Of a DNA stretch of 64,000 nt, positions 43,501 to 51,690 are shown one piece after another (the first letter of the stretch is position 1; each line of letters begins with the position of its first letter). Below the pieces are notes generated by a model. It had not been told where the DNA came from. It ran no database searches and worked only from the letters and a program-made list of their open reading frames with translations. Origin of the DNA: Halomonas almeriensis (GTDB taxonomy: Bacteria > Pseudomonadota > Gammaproteobacteria > Pseudomonadales > Halomonadaceae); NCBI RefSeq assembly GCF_030409235.1, contig NZ_JAUFPO010000002.1:186001-250000 (forward strand), read 5' to 3'. A program made the position numbers and the translations under genes.

Positions 43501-43636
43501 GGAGACCCTGGGGTGTGATGAGTTGCAGGGCTTTCTGCTGGGCCGGCCGGAGCCCGGCAACATGCTGATCAGCCAGGTCATACGCGCTCGAGAAGGCACT
43601 CCCGAAGGCGACCGTGGAGGCGGGCGTCTGGGCTAG
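40571..43636 (+). CDS. PAS-GGDEF-EAL cyclic-di-GMP signalling protein with periplasmic sensor
   Basis: 1021 aa from GTG 40571. Transmembrane segments near residues 10-32 and 270-293 flank a periplasmic sensor domain. Two PAS-like domains lie at about 345-460 and 470-575. The GGDEF domain (about 590-750) has a degenerate active site, GADEF (residues 661-665). The EAL domain (about 765-1010) has intact EAL, NLSPKQL, ELTES, DDFGTGYSS, KVDRSFI and AEGVE motifs. It is predicted to hydrolyse cyclic-di-GMP, with the GGDEF domain weak or regulatory. Monocistronic. Confidence 0.93.
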   Translation: MRASRFSQWLWGLGIVLLTLASVTPLVMAYLGSEKLLHESQQHTLQRDQRLLEEVLGERFMDIRSQSRAIAGSPDLHKELGDADFDRIRSVLQQQLANGGRRHIDALALGYREERVVASRQISPDRVQAVLNDNVTVNEWQSVTEASETSAGEWLVLPVQLDHQVSAEGPAWLYALVRLNDNDWLASVLMSTFGASAVTLQRNDTVLVSRETGAGQLEALAGMRDARGLVEQDSGILRHHTWQVGNSTQYQVRSWLPNTASPLWSDIYLSMLVVACLTVVVLVGIWLFAVRHLTGRLLADPLSDAQAALRPETRPGRSSVSGDPATTGQRLERTSDAGLWQAHEQDSFFSGIIRYSPECIFVKDVEGYHRLVNKQYARTLWSSPEAMVGKRDDMVLPEHMLDQARSSDRDVLDSGKAVKYEATIRTPDGVRTFLVTKFPISDGGGEPHLLGGIATDITELKETQERLGLVQNVFAETTEAIIVLDDRHNALIANRAFSELSGYDQSQATSAIQSFLLEHPEVANQLDKQRRWQGQCFFAHRQGGILPVLVSVTTLPKSSGEARYVLRFNDITELKLAEHRLEHLAWYDQLTGLPNRSLFSQRLEEALEQASTMTAILFIDLDHFKDINDKYGHSRGDQVLCQVADRLRTCVQAKDVISRFGADEFTVMLRDIDTEAQVMSIASRVMKTLEMPFEAGEDECLNSVSIGITLSMRHGGTAETLLRNADQAMYVAKERGRQRIVLFDPSIDARQQQRLNYEMGLREALNKGELFVRYQPRFEISGRRIVGAEALVRWESQEHGLVPPDIFIPIAEGTRLIVDIGRFVLEQACHEAAHWAEQGEAVPVSVNLSPKQLREDGLWSDIQRILRESGLAPDMLELELTESMLVDNIDLVLPLLQRIRALGVNIAIDDFGTGYSSLAYLKQLPIDTVKVDRSFINDVPGSPEDETLLQAIVSMARSLNYRVVAEGVESEQQRAFLETLGCDELQGFLLGRPEPGNMLISQVIRAREGTPEGDRGGGRLG

Positions 43637-43731
43637 TCAGCGGGATGGCCAGGCAGCCGCCCGGCCTGCTGTGCGACAGCGCCTACCCTGGTATTGGCAC
43701 GGCCCTTCGGGCTGTCTGGCCTGACCCCGGC

Positions 43732-44451
43732 TTAGGTGAGTTCGGCGCTGTGGAAGACGTTCTGCACGTCATCCAGGTCATTGAGCATGTCGAGCAGCTT
43801 TTCGAACAGGGCGGCATCCTCGCCTGTCACCGGCGTCGTGGTCTGCGGCACGAACTGGATCTCATCGATTTCCAGGTCCAGCTCGCCATAGGCGTCGATC
43901 AGGGCCTGCTTGGCCTTGGCATACTCGGTATGCGGGGCGAAGATGGTGATGCGTCCATCCTCGTTCTCGATATCGGTGACATCGACATCGGCTTCCATCA
44001 TGGCGTCGAGCGCGCCTTCCTCGTCCTCACCGTCGAAGGCGAAGATCGCGCAGTGATCGAACATGTGGCTGGCGCTGCCGGGGGTTCCCAGCTTGCCCTT
44101 GCACTTGTTGATACAGGTACGCACATCGCCGATGGTTCGGTTCGGGTTGTCGGTCAAGCACTCGATGATGACCATGGCGCTGCCCGGGCCGAATCCTTCG
44201 TAGCGTGCCAGGGCATAGTCCTCGCCACCGGCACCGCTGGCCTTTTCCAGCGCCTTGTCGATGACATGCGACGGGACCTGCGCCTTCTTGGCGCGCTCGA
44301 TGAGCCCCCGCAGCGTCAGGTTGGAGTGCGGGTCGCTGCCGCCCTGCTTGGCACAGACGTAGAGCTCGCGCCCGTACTTGCCGTAGACCTTGGCCTTGGC
44401 GTCCGAGGTCTTGGCCATGGACTCCTTGCGGTTCTGGAAGGCTCTGCCCAT
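43732..44451 (-). CDS. YebC/TACO1-family protein (YeeN-like)
   Basis: 239 aa. '[38 protein letters not shown]' is the YeeN-subgroup start, with '[29 protein letters not shown]' the conserved core. YebC proteins were long annotated as transcription regulators; recent work ties the family to easing ribosome stalling at proline stretches. Which role this paralogue has is unknown. Monocistronic, convergent with the GGDEF-EAL gene and divergent from the M24 gene. Confidence 0.9.
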   Translation of the reverse strand: MGRAFQNRKESMAKTSDAKAKVYGKYGRELYVCAKQGGSDPHSNLTLRGLIERAKKAQVPSHVIDKALEKASGAGGEDYALARYEGFGPGSAMVIIECLTDNPNRTIGDVRTCINKCKGKLGTPGSASHMFDHCAIFAFDGEDEEGALDAMMEADVDVTDIENEDGRITIFAPHTEYAKAKQALIDAYGELDLEIDEIQFVPQTTTPVTGEDAALFEKLLDMLNDLDDVQNVFHSAELT

Positions 44452-44595
44452 TGTCTTGTCCTGTTGCCGCTAGTGTTGCGCAGGATTTTACGAAACACGC
44501 GAAGATGCGAACAGTCTTATTTCAGATTGTGTCCCGGCCGCATACACTGTTGGGGTCTGCCTGAACAGGCATTGTCCGTCATCAGGAGTCTTCCC

Positions 44596-45783
44596 ATGGA
44601 TTATCAGGCTTATCGCCATGCTCTCGCCGCCACCCAGGGAGGTAAGGAGCTGCCCTTTGCTCCGGCCGAGTTCGAGTCACGTCGTCGTGCCATACGCCAG
44701 CGCATGGGAGAGCAGGGTTTCGATGCGTTGCTGCTGACCGATCCGGCCGACATCTACTACCTGACCGGTTACCATACGTTCGAGGTCTCAGTGCATGCCT
44801 GTCTGGTCATCAGTCAGGATCGGCTCGTGCTGCAGGTGCCCTCCATCGAGACAGGGCCTGCGGTGGTCACCGCCATGGTGGATGAGAGCCTGGGGTATCG
44901 GTGGGAAAGCATCGAGGAAGTGGTCGAGCCGCTGGCAGCGACGCTGGAGCCCCATGCGGTCATCGGGTTGGATGCCTACAATGCCGGCTTGCGTCACGGC
45001 GTGATCAGTGAACTGCAGTCACGCCTGGGGGCTCAGCGCTTTCGCCAGGATGGTGGCGCGCTGGTCGATGGTGTGCGGATCATCAAGAGTCCCGCTGAAC
45101 TGGCATGTCTGCAGGAAAGTGCGCGCTTGACCTCGCTGGGACTGAAGGCGGCGGAGGCGGTGATTCGCCCGGGCGTCACCGACAATGAGGTCGCCGCCGA
45201 GGGCGCCAGGGCGATGCTGGCGGCGGGCAGCGAATTCATGAGTCTGCAGCCCATCGTCACCACCGGGCCGCGCATCGGCATCATCCATGTCAATCACAAG
45301 CGCCACGTGATCAGAGAGAAAGAGCCTGTCTTCCTGGAGTTCGGAGCCGCCTACGAACGTTACACGGCGCCCATGATGCGTACGGCCGTGGCGGGACGGC
45401 CCAGCTCGGAGATGCTGGCCCTGGGGGATGTGTGCCGTCAATTGAGTCTGGTGCTGCGTGATGCCATGCGCCCCGGCAACACCTTCGACCAGGCGGCGCG
45501 TGCCGCCGATGCGGTGCTGGCCCCGCATGCGGATCGGGTGTTCTTTTCCGGCGTCTTCGGCTATGCCGTGGGCGCGCAGTTCCCGCCGAGCTGGGTCGAG
45601 GGAACCGGTTTCATCGCGCAAGGGCAGAACCGAGTGTTCGAGAGCGACATGGTCTTTCATCTGCCCCTTTGTCTGCGCCTGCCGGGCGAATGGGGCGTCG
45701 GCCTGAGTGATACCGTGCGCGTCACTCCCGATGGTGGCGTGGCGCTGACGGACAATGACTGGCAACTGGCCGGCGCCCCGTGA
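44596..45783 (+). CDS. Creatinase/DoeA-like M24 family protein without metal ligands
   Basis: 395 aa from ATG 44596 (CAGGAG upstream). It has a creatinase N-terminal domain (about 20-150) and a pita-bread M24 domain. In metal-dependent M24 peptidases the first ligand pair reads D...D-x-x-R-T; here it reads 'FLEFGAAYERYTAPMMRT', with Glu and Pro in place of the Asp residues. The usual GHGIG is 'GYAVGAQFPPSW'. These changes are those of creatinase and ectoine hydrolase relatives, so a metal-free amidohydrolase is more likely than a peptidase. Ectoine hydrolase cannot be claimed: no doeB or doeX lies nearby. Confidence 0.8.
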   Translation: MDYQAYRHALAATQGGKELPFAPAEFESRRRAIRQRMGEQGFDALLLTDPADIYYLTGYHTFEVSVHACLVISQDRLVLQVPSIETGPAVVTAMVDESLGYRWESIEEVVEPLAATLEPHAVIGLDAYNAGLRHGVISELQSRLGAQRFRQDGGALVDGVRIIKSPAELACLQESARLTSLGLKAAEAVIRPGVTDNEVAAEGARAMLAAGSEFMSLQPIVTTGPRIGIIHVNHKRHVIREKEPVFLEFGAAYERYTAPMMRTAVAGRPSSEMLALGDVCRQLSLVLRDAMRPGNTFDQAARAADAVLAPHADRVFFSGVFGYAVGAQFPPSWVEGTGFIAQGQNRVFESDMVFHLPLCLRLPGEWGVGLSDTVRVTPDGGVALTDNDWQLAGAP

Positions 45784-45804
45784 CAACCTGAACGAGGAGG
45801 AAGT

Positions 45805-46080
45805 GTGCCCAGGTCCGATATCGATAATCCCTTGACGATCCAGTTGGGACATGAAGAACTGGTGATCCGTCGGCGCTACGAGACGCTCAGCATCGCCAAT
45901 GACTTTCTCGTCGCTATCTGGTTTCTGGTGGGCAGTATCCTGTTCCTGTTTCCCCGCCATGAAACCCTGGCGATATGGCTGTTTATCATCGGCAGCGTGC
46001 AGTTTCTGCTGCGCCCGAGTATTCGGCTGGCGAGCCATCTGCACTTGCAGCGCATCCCGGATAGCCAATGGCATCAGTGA
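45805..46080 (+). CDS. YrhK-domain small membrane protein
   Basis: 91 aa from GTG 45805, preceded by GAGGAGGA. Two hydrophobic segments (about residues 32-48 and 53-70) are separated by 'PRHET', and the whole protein matches the YrhK domain ('RYETLSIANDFLVAIWFLVGS'). Function unknown. It begins 21 bases after the M24 gene, so it is in the same operon. Confidence 0.8.
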   Translation: MPRSDIDNPLTIQLGHEELVIRRRYETLSIANDFLVAIWFLVGSILFLFPRHETLAIWLFIIGSVQFLLRPSIRLASHLHLQRIPDSQWHQ

Positions 46081-46208
46081 GGGATGGGTCGGCGAGTGTC
46101 ACCACGGGGGTTGCCAGTGAGCCCCTCAAGAACCATTCGGCATGTCTGGCGCCGGGCCGTCATCGTCGGCCTTTGTCGGTCATTGCCTAGCCGTGGGAGG
46201 ACCTTCCA

Positions 46209-46955
46209 GTGAACATGATGCAAGTGATGAAGATCGCCCCCTGTACCGTCTTCGTGATGGTGTCCGGGATATTGGGTGGTTGCGCCGGCACGACGACGAC
46301 GCAAGCGGCGTTTCCCGAACCGGATAATGCGTACTTCAGGGCCGCGACGCTGGAGTCGCCGGAGGCTGTCATGTCCATCGAGCCGGGGGATGGTCGGGAC
46401 AGGGTGCGCGACCTGCTGGGCACGCCGCATTTTTCTGCGGGGTTCGCCGAGGAGCGCGCGTGGCACTATCTGTTCGACCTGGAAGCCCGGGGAGATCATG
46501 AGCCCATGCGGTGCCAGTATCGTCTGGCGTTCGATAGCGAAGGGCGTGTCGAGCGCGCCGACTGGCGCAGTGCGCGTTGCAAGTTGCGCTTCTCGAACTG
46601 GCAGGCCGAGTCGATCGAGGGCGAGGGTGTCGTCCAGAATTATCGCTTGCCGCTCGAGAGTTCCTTTACCGAAGACGGTGAGCTGACGGCCGAGGGACGA
46701 CGCCTGCTGGAGGAGTTCACGAGGCTGCTGAAACGGGATTTTCGCTCGCCCTCGCTGGCTATTGCCAGCTATCCGGAGGCTGCGACTCATTCCGAACGGA
46801 GGCGCAGCGTGCAGACTTTCCTGGCGGCGGCATATGATGCCGGAACCGCTGACATCGTGCTGACCGACAGCGGTGTCTCGCCCTGTGATGCGGTCGAACG
46901 AGTCAGCCGCTGCGAGCGCATGGCGCAACTCGTCATTCAGATTCGCGGGAGCTGA
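46209..46955 (+). CDS. SmpA/BamE-like plus OmpA-like lipoprotein
   Basis: 248 aa from GTG 46209, which is 8 bases after GGGAGG. Lipobox LGGC (Cys25). Residues 60-130 resemble an SmpA/OmlA (BamE-like) module: 'GDGRDRVRDLLGTPHFSAGFAEERAWHYLFDL'. The C-terminal part ('FTEDGELTAEGRRLLEEFTRLL', then R-x3-V...) looks like a diverged OmpA-like domain. It is convergent with the CHASE2 kinase gene. Such lipoproteins are often near FecR/CHASE2 loci, but a link is inference. Confidence 0.7.
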   Translation: MNMMQVMKIAPCTVFVMVSGILGGCAGTTTTQAAFPEPDNAYFRAATLESPEAVMSIEPGDGRDRVRDLLGTPHFSAGFAEERAWHYLFDLEARGDHEPMRCQYRLAFDSEGRVERADWRSARCKLRFSNWQAESIEGEGVVQNYRLPLESSFTEDGELTAEGRRLLEEFTRLLKRDFRSPSLAIASYPEAATHSERRRSVQTFLAAAYDAGTADIVLTDSGVSPCDAVERVSRCERMAQLVIQIRGS

Positions 46956-46977
46956 GCGGTGCCGGGCTGTCGGTCTC

Positions 46978-49278
46978 TCAGCTTTCGGCCAGCAACTCGG
47001 GGCGCGCCGTGAAGCGCAGCCGGAAGCAGGTCCCGACATTTTCGGTGCTGTCACACTCGATGGTGCCGCCATGGCGTTCGATCACGGACTTGACCAGGGC
47101 CAACCCGAGCCCGTAGCCGGCCGATAGATCGGCACCGGTGCTGCGTTGATAGCTGTCGAAGATGGTCGGCAAGTCCTCTGCTGGAATGCCGACCCCCTGA
47201 TCCTGAATTTCGATGCTCAAATGGTCCGATGTCTCTCTGACGGTGACCGATACAGTGCTGTCAGTCGGACTGTATTTCAGGGCGTTATCTAGCAGGTTGT
47301 AGATGGCGCGTAGCAGGTAGGCACGATCACCCTCCATGGGGCCTTCATCCTCGACATCACTGTCGATGCGGATACCGTGCTGACGGGCTTTCGGCCAGGC
47401 CTGGTCGATGGCTTCGAGGACCACGTCGGAAAACAGCAGGAAGTCGCGCTCCATGGCGCCGAACTCGATTCGGGTCAGCTGCATGAAGCTGTCGGTCAAT
47501 GACAGTGCATTGCGTGCCTGCTGGGCGACCCGTTCCAGCAGCACCTCTTCCGTAACACGCGACTCCGGGCTCTGTTGTAGCTGCGTCAGGGCCAGGATGC
47601 TCGATTGCGGTGCCTTGAGGTCGTGGGAGAGGAAGCGCAGCAGACTGGCACGCTGTTCTTCGGCCTGGCGCTCACTGGTGACATCGACAAAACCGATCAA
47701 CCAGCCGACCTCGAAAGCGTCCACGGCAGTCACCAGGGATGACACCTTGAGGTGGTAGTGGCGCTCATCCTGGCTCGTGTACAGGGTGTCCTCGAGGGCC
47801 GCGAGCTCGTCGTCCTCCGGCGGTGCCTGTTGCGCAAAGGCGGGGCCTTCTGCCGTCATTCTGGCCAGCAGGTCCTTGATATTGCCGCCAGCGTTGACGT
47901 GATGCTGTTGCAGCAGGCGCCTGCCCTGGTGGCTGGGCAGGATGATACGACCCTGTACATCGACCACCAGGGTGGCAATCGGCATCGAGTCGATGGAGTC
48001 GGCGATGAACTGGCGGGTGTCGTGGATGCGGGTAATAGCGCGCTCCAGAGAGAGGAGGCGCTGATGGAGAACCAGCCCCCATTCTGCCTGCTGTGCCGGC
48101 TCGGGTTCGGGGATGAGGCTGGGCTCCTGCTCCAGGCGGTCGATCTCCTGCTGAAACCATTGCAGGGCAGTGGCCTGACAGCGCCAGCTGATCAGCACGC
48201 AGGCAATGATCACCGAGCACAGTGCAGCCAGGGGCGGCCACCACCAACCATGGGCGAGCAATGCCCAGGCGGCGGCCATGACCAAGGACAGGACCAGCAG
48301 CGTCAACTTGGCCATGTGACGAAACTTGCACACCCATACCAGACCCATGAACAGCAGCAGCGGCAGGGTAGAGAGCAGAGAGGTCAACCAGGCCGGGGGC
48401 TCGCGAATGATGTCGCCATCCAGCAGGCCGTTCAAGAGGTTGGCCTGTATCTCCACGCCCGGCATGCCGCCGCCATCACCGCCGAAGGGGGTTGGATGCC
48501 GGTCCCCCAGGCCATTGGCGGTGGCTCCGATCATCACGATACGCTCTTCCAGCAGGGAAGGGGGGACGCGTCCCTGCAGAATATCGACATAGGAAACCCG
48601 AGGATAATGGAAGGCCCCGGCGCGATAGGGAATGCGGACATCCGGGTGCGTGCTCGCATGCTCCAGCAATGACTCGGTCGCCCCCTGGGGTGAAACCAGC
48701 CCTCGGGAGGCCAGGTGCTGGTAGAGGCGCAGCGTGAGTTGGGGAATGTCGTCTCGATATAGCGCGACATGGCGGACGATGCCGTCCCGGTCGGAGCGGA
48801 TATTGATGTGCCCCATGCCGCGAGCCGCCTCGCGCAGGGGATTAATGGGTGGCAGATAGGTCGATGCCGACAGCCGTCCAGGGGAGCTGTCGTGGATCAC
48901 CGGCAGGAAGGCATGGCCGTAACGCTCCAGCGCGGCGGCAAGACGCTGGTCCTGTGAGCCACTGGCGGCTTCGGCGAATACGACATCGAACAGCACGGCA
49001 TTGACGTTCATGCCGCCCAGCTGGTCCAGGAAGCGGGCATGAACGTCACGGGACCATGGCCACCGGCCCAGCGCTTCCAGGCTGCGTTCGTCGATGGCCG
49101 CGATCAGGATGTCATCGTCGGTGGCGAAGTCCTGCCGGGTCAGCAGGCGGTCATACAACTCATGATCGGCCATCCAGTGCTGCTGGCCCGCCCACCAGGT
49201 GGCGGCCAGCAGTACCAGGCCGATCAATAGCCAGGTTCGGGTCAGGTCGCGAAACAGGCTATGGCTGGCTTGGTGCAC
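46978..49278 (-). CDS. CHASE2-domain sensor histidine kinase
   Basis: 766 aa from GTG 49278, chosen because GGAGGCAAG lies just upstream; the frame is open 27 codons further. One transmembrane segment (about 15-33) is followed by a periplasmic CHASE2 domain ('DILIAAIDERSLEALGRWPWSRDVHARFLDQL', then 'AVLFDVVFAE'). Three transmembrane segments (about 310-390), a PAS-like domain, His in 'RFLSHDLKAPQSSIL' and an ATPase domain with 'DQGVGIPAEDLP' and 'GYGLGLALVKSVIERHGG' follow. It overlaps the upstream FecR/LysM gene by 20 bases. Its partner is probably the divergent response regulator. Confidence 0.9.
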   Translation of the reverse strand: MHQASHSLFRDLTRTWLLIGLVLLAATWWAGQQHWMADHELYDRLLTRQDFATDDDILIAAIDERSLEALGRWPWSRDVHARFLDQLGGMNVNAVLFDVVFAEAASGSQDQRLAAALERYGHAFLPVIHDSSPGRLSASTYLPPINPLREAARGMGHINIRSDRDGIVRHVALYRDDIPQLTLRLYQHLASRGLVSPQGATESLLEHASTHPDVRIPYRAGAFHYPRVSYVDILQGRVPPSLLEERIVMIGATANGLGDRHPTPFGGDGGGMPGVEIQANLLNGLLDGDIIREPPAWLTSLLSTLPLLLFMGLVWVCKFRHMAKLTLLVLSLVMAAAWALLAHGWWWPPLAALCSVIIACVLISWRCQATALQWFQQEIDRLEQEPSLIPEPEPAQQAEWGLVLHQRLLSLERAITRIHDTRQFIADSIDSMPIATLVVDVQGRIILPSHQGRRLLQQHHVNAGGNIKDLLARMTAEGPAFAQQAPPEDDELAALEDTLYTSQDERHYHLKVSSLVTAVDAFEVGWLIGFVDVTSERQAEEQRASLLRFLSHDLKAPQSSILALTQLQQSPESRVTEEVLLERVAQQARNALSLTDSFMQLTRIEFGAMERDFLLFSDVVLEAIDQAWPKARQHGIRIDSDVEDEGPMEGDRAYLLRAIYNLLDNALKYSPTDSTVSVTVRETSDHLSIEIQDQGVGIPAEDLPTIFDSYQRSTGADLSAGYGLGLALVKSVIERHGGTIECDSTENVGTCFRLRFTARPELLAES

Positions 49279-50521
49279 CTTGCCTCCCGGAGGCCACCAG
49301 GGTGGCGCCGGTCGTGTCAGTGTCGGCGGGCGCCACCTGCAGGCGCCAGAAGAAGTCATCGATCGGCAGGTTGCGCAGCGTCACGCCCTGGTTGGCGGTG
49401 AAGGATCGGCTCATGAGGGGATCCTCGAATGATGCCTCTTCCGCCAGTTCCAGCCGGTAGCTCAGGTCGGGTATCTCGGTCCACTCGAAGGTGTAGTCCT
49501 GGCCATCGACCCGCAGGCTTGCCTCGACAGGGCGATGCAGTACCAGTTCTCGATCGTAGCGACCTTCCAACCCCAGTTCATCAACGGCAGAGCCGCGGAC
49601 ATAGTAGAAGCCCCGTGGCACCGACTCGAACGTCATCCTGGGAGACTCGCCGCGCTTGTCACGGAAGATGGTTTGAAAGTCGGGGTCTCTGGCCAGTTGT
49701 ACCCGGTAGGTCTCGGCCTCGGGCAAGGAGGACAGGGTGACCGTCAAGGGTTGAGTGACCGAGAAGGCTTCTTCCTGCACCTCGGGGGCGGCCAGCAGCT
49801 GCTTTTCCTGTATACCGGCATCAGCGCGTGACAGGGCGCCCCGCCCGGCGGGTATGTCCCGGGAGCTGGTGTCGCGGCTCAGGTTGACAGCACCCTCCAG
49901 GGTCGTGACTCGAGTGCCATCGTCCGCTCCGGCAACCCGGAAGTGGGTGCCGCGCACCCCGACGATCCCGGCCGGCGTGTCGATATTCAACACTTCGTCC
50001 TGATTGCGTTGCGGTGGCACGCGGGCTTCTATCTCGCCGCGCTCCAGGTACAACCGGGAATCCTGGCGGTTCTGCTGTTTCAGTGTGACCCTGGAGCGGG
50101 AGGGCAGCACCACATTTTCGCCGTGTGGCAGGTTCAGCGAGACGAAGGCCTGTGTACCGGTTTCCACCGTCTCTCCCGGCGCCACCGTCATGTCATCGGT
50201 GAGCGTGACGCGTTGACCATCAGACCTGAATAGCCAGGCTTCACCTTCTGCATGACGCACCTCGGCCGAGAGTTCCGGCAACGGAGGAATTTCCAGAATA
50301 TCGCCGGGCTGTATGTGTCGTGGCTCCACTACCTTGTTGGTGTCGCGCACGATCGTCCACTCTTCCGGGATACCGCGGTAGCGTTCCGTTATCTCCCAGA
50401 GAGTGTCGCCGGGTTGCACCCGATAGCGCTGTGTCTCCTTATCGGCGGTTGCCGCCGGGCTCAGTATCAGGGTCGCCAGACAGGAACCCGCGATACCGTA
50501 TCTGTGCCAATGGCTCATCAT
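49259..50521 (-). CDS. FecR-domain protein with LysM
   Basis: 420 aa from ATG 50521 (GGGACAAGA upstream; ATG 50518 also possible). A signal peptide ends near 'PAATA'. LysM domain: 'YRVQPGDTLWEITERYRGIPEEW' (about 33-80). FecR domain: 'VTLTDDMTVAPGETVETGTQAFVSLNL' and 'GIVGVRGTHFRVAG' (about 105-220). Two beta-sandwich repeats form the C-terminus. It is predicted to be periplasmic and peptidoglycan-bound. Translationally coupled to the CHASE2 kinase, it may act as its periplasmic signal partner. Confidence 0.88.
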   Translation of the reverse strand: MMSHWHRYGIAGSCLATLILSPAATADKETQRYRVQPGDTLWEITERYRGIPEEWTIVRDTNKVVEPRHIQPGDILEIPPLPELSAEVRHAEGEAWLFRSDGQRVTLTDDMTVAPGETVETGTQAFVSLNLPHGENVVLPSRSRVTLKQQNRQDSRLYLERGEIEARVPPQRNQDEVLNIDTPAGIVGVRGTHFRVAGADDGTRVTTLEGAVNLSRDTSSRDIPAGRGALSRADAGIQEKQLLAAPEVQEEAFSVTQPLTVTLSSLPEAETYRVQLARDPDFQTIFRDKRGESPRMTFESVPRGFYYVRGSAVDELGLEGRYDRELVLHRPVEASLRVDGQDYTFEWTEIPDLSYRLELAEEASFEDPLMSRSFTANQGVTLRNLPIDDFFWRLQVAPADTDTTGATLVASGRQGAPSQP

Positions 50522-50711
50522 TCTTGTCCCTGCGCACTGTGTCGCTCTAGAGAAACGTGATATCCGCCATACAGGATACGTCATGATATGGCGTTGTCAT
50601 GCAGCGAGTTGATGTTTGTTCACTTTTTGGCCGAAGCTGGTGGGTTTGTCGGATGCAGGTCTTTGGGGGGCATGGGCAAGCCACTGGCGCGACCGTCAGT
50701 CACATCGGGTT

Positions 50712-50826
50712 TACAATATTTGTTCTGAACCTGCTTAACACCTCAAATGCTGTTTTCTATCATGCTCGAGCCATGGCCTATCCATGGCTCCCTGCTTTTG
50801 CCTGGCGTCTCGTCAGGCATTTTTTT
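50712..50826 (+). ncRNA. Candidate short RNA upstream of the response regulator
   Basis: A TACAAT -10 hexamer (50712-50717) precedes two hairpins: GAGCCATGG-N5-CCATGGCTC (50768-50790) and TGCCTG-N9-CAGGCA (50799-50819), the latter followed by TTTTTTT (50820-50826). A transcript of about 100 bases from near 50724 is possible. The -35 match is weak (GCGACC), and it could instead be an attenuated leader of the response regulator gene. Confidence 0.4.
50799..50826 (+). terminator. Intrinsic terminator in the FecR/response regulator gap
   Basis: TGCCTG (50799-50804) pairs with CAGGCA (50814-50819) around nine bases and runs into seven T residues. Plus-strand orientation. No plus-strand gene precedes it, which is why a short RNA is suspected. 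Confidence 0.8.
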
Positions 50827-50946
50827 CCGCCAGCGCAGTACTCCCCGGCATTTGCTGGATGTTGCCACGGCCGCTAGTCCGCTATACTGCTCGCTGTTCT
50901 ATTCTGTAAAGTAAACGGTTGTTACAAGGCTTGGGAGCCTACCGCG

Positions 50947-51690
50947 ATGTTCATTGCCATCCTCGAAGATGATTCCGTGTGCCGAGAGCAGCTTGTCGAC
51001 CTGTTGCGCATGGCATCCGAGCGTAGCCCGCAGGAATGGCGTGTCACCGGAAGCGAAAACGGTTGGCAGATCGATAGCTATCGGAATGCTCGTGAATTCA
51101 TTCGAGGCATCAAGCGCAATACCTATAATCTGGTGTTGTTGGACTGGATGTTGCCTGACATGGATGGCCCTGATGTGCTGAGCTGGATGGGTGAGTACTT
51201 TCAGTCGCCGCCGCCTGTGATCATGGTGACCGGCCGAGATGCCGAGCAGGATGTCGTCGAGGCACTCAAGGCTGGCGCAGAAGACTTCGTCAACAAGCCG
51301 TTTCGCTCCGAAGAGCTGATCGCGCGCGTACTGGCGACGCTCAGGCGGCGGCATGTCGGTGGCAAAAATCGCCTCGAGCCCTTTCAGTTGGGAGATGTTC
51401 AGGTCCTGCCCAAGGAAGAAACGATCACCGTGAGCGGGGCGCCGGTCAGGTTGACCCATCAGGAGTATCGGCTGGCCCTCCTGCTGCTGCGCAATATCAA
51501 CCAGCCCCTGAGTCGCTCCTACCTGTACGAGTCGGTATGGGGGCAGGAAGAAAGCCCCATGTCGCGGACACTGGACGTACATATCTATCGCCTGCGGCGC
51601 AAGCTGGGATTCAATGCCGAGAATGGCTGGAAACTGGCTTCGGTATACCGCTATGGCTATCGGCTGCAGCGCCTGGAAGCTGACGACTAG
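50947..51690 (+). CDS. OmpR-family response regulator
   Basis: 247 aa. The receiver domain (1-125) has 'AILEDDSVCREQL', phospho-acceptor Asp in 'LVLLDWMLPDMDGPDV' and Lys in 'FVNKPFRSEE'. The winged-helix output domain (about 145-240) has 'LTHQEYRLALLLLRNINQPLSRSYLYESVWG' and 'TLDVHIYRLRRKLG'. A TATACT -10 lies at 50884-50889. It is divergent from the FecR/CHASE2-kinase operon and reads toward the adhesin. The pairing with the CHASE2 kinase is inferred from position. Confidence 0.92.
   Translation: MFIAILEDDSVCREQLVDLLRMASERSPQEWRVTGSENGWQIDSYRNAREFIRGIKRNTYNLVLLDWMLPDMDGPDVLSWMGEYFQSPPPVIMVTGRDAEQDVVEALKAGAEDFVNKPFRSEELIARVLATLRRRHVGGKNRLEPFQLGDVQVLPKEETITVSGAPVRLTHQEYRLALLLLRNINQPLSRSYLYESVWGQEESPMSRTLDVHIYRLRRKLGFNAENGWKLASVYRYGYRLQRLEADD

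Noticed and set aside
43645-44595. N-terminal extension of the M24 protein by over 300 residues
   Set aside because: The extension is antisense to the YebC-family gene, and ATG 44596 has a good ribosome site and a proper creatinase-type N-terminus.
44596-45783. Ectoine hydrolase DoeA
   Set aside because: Active-site changes fit the group, but the doe partners (deacetylase, DoeX regulator) are absent, so the specific name is not justified.
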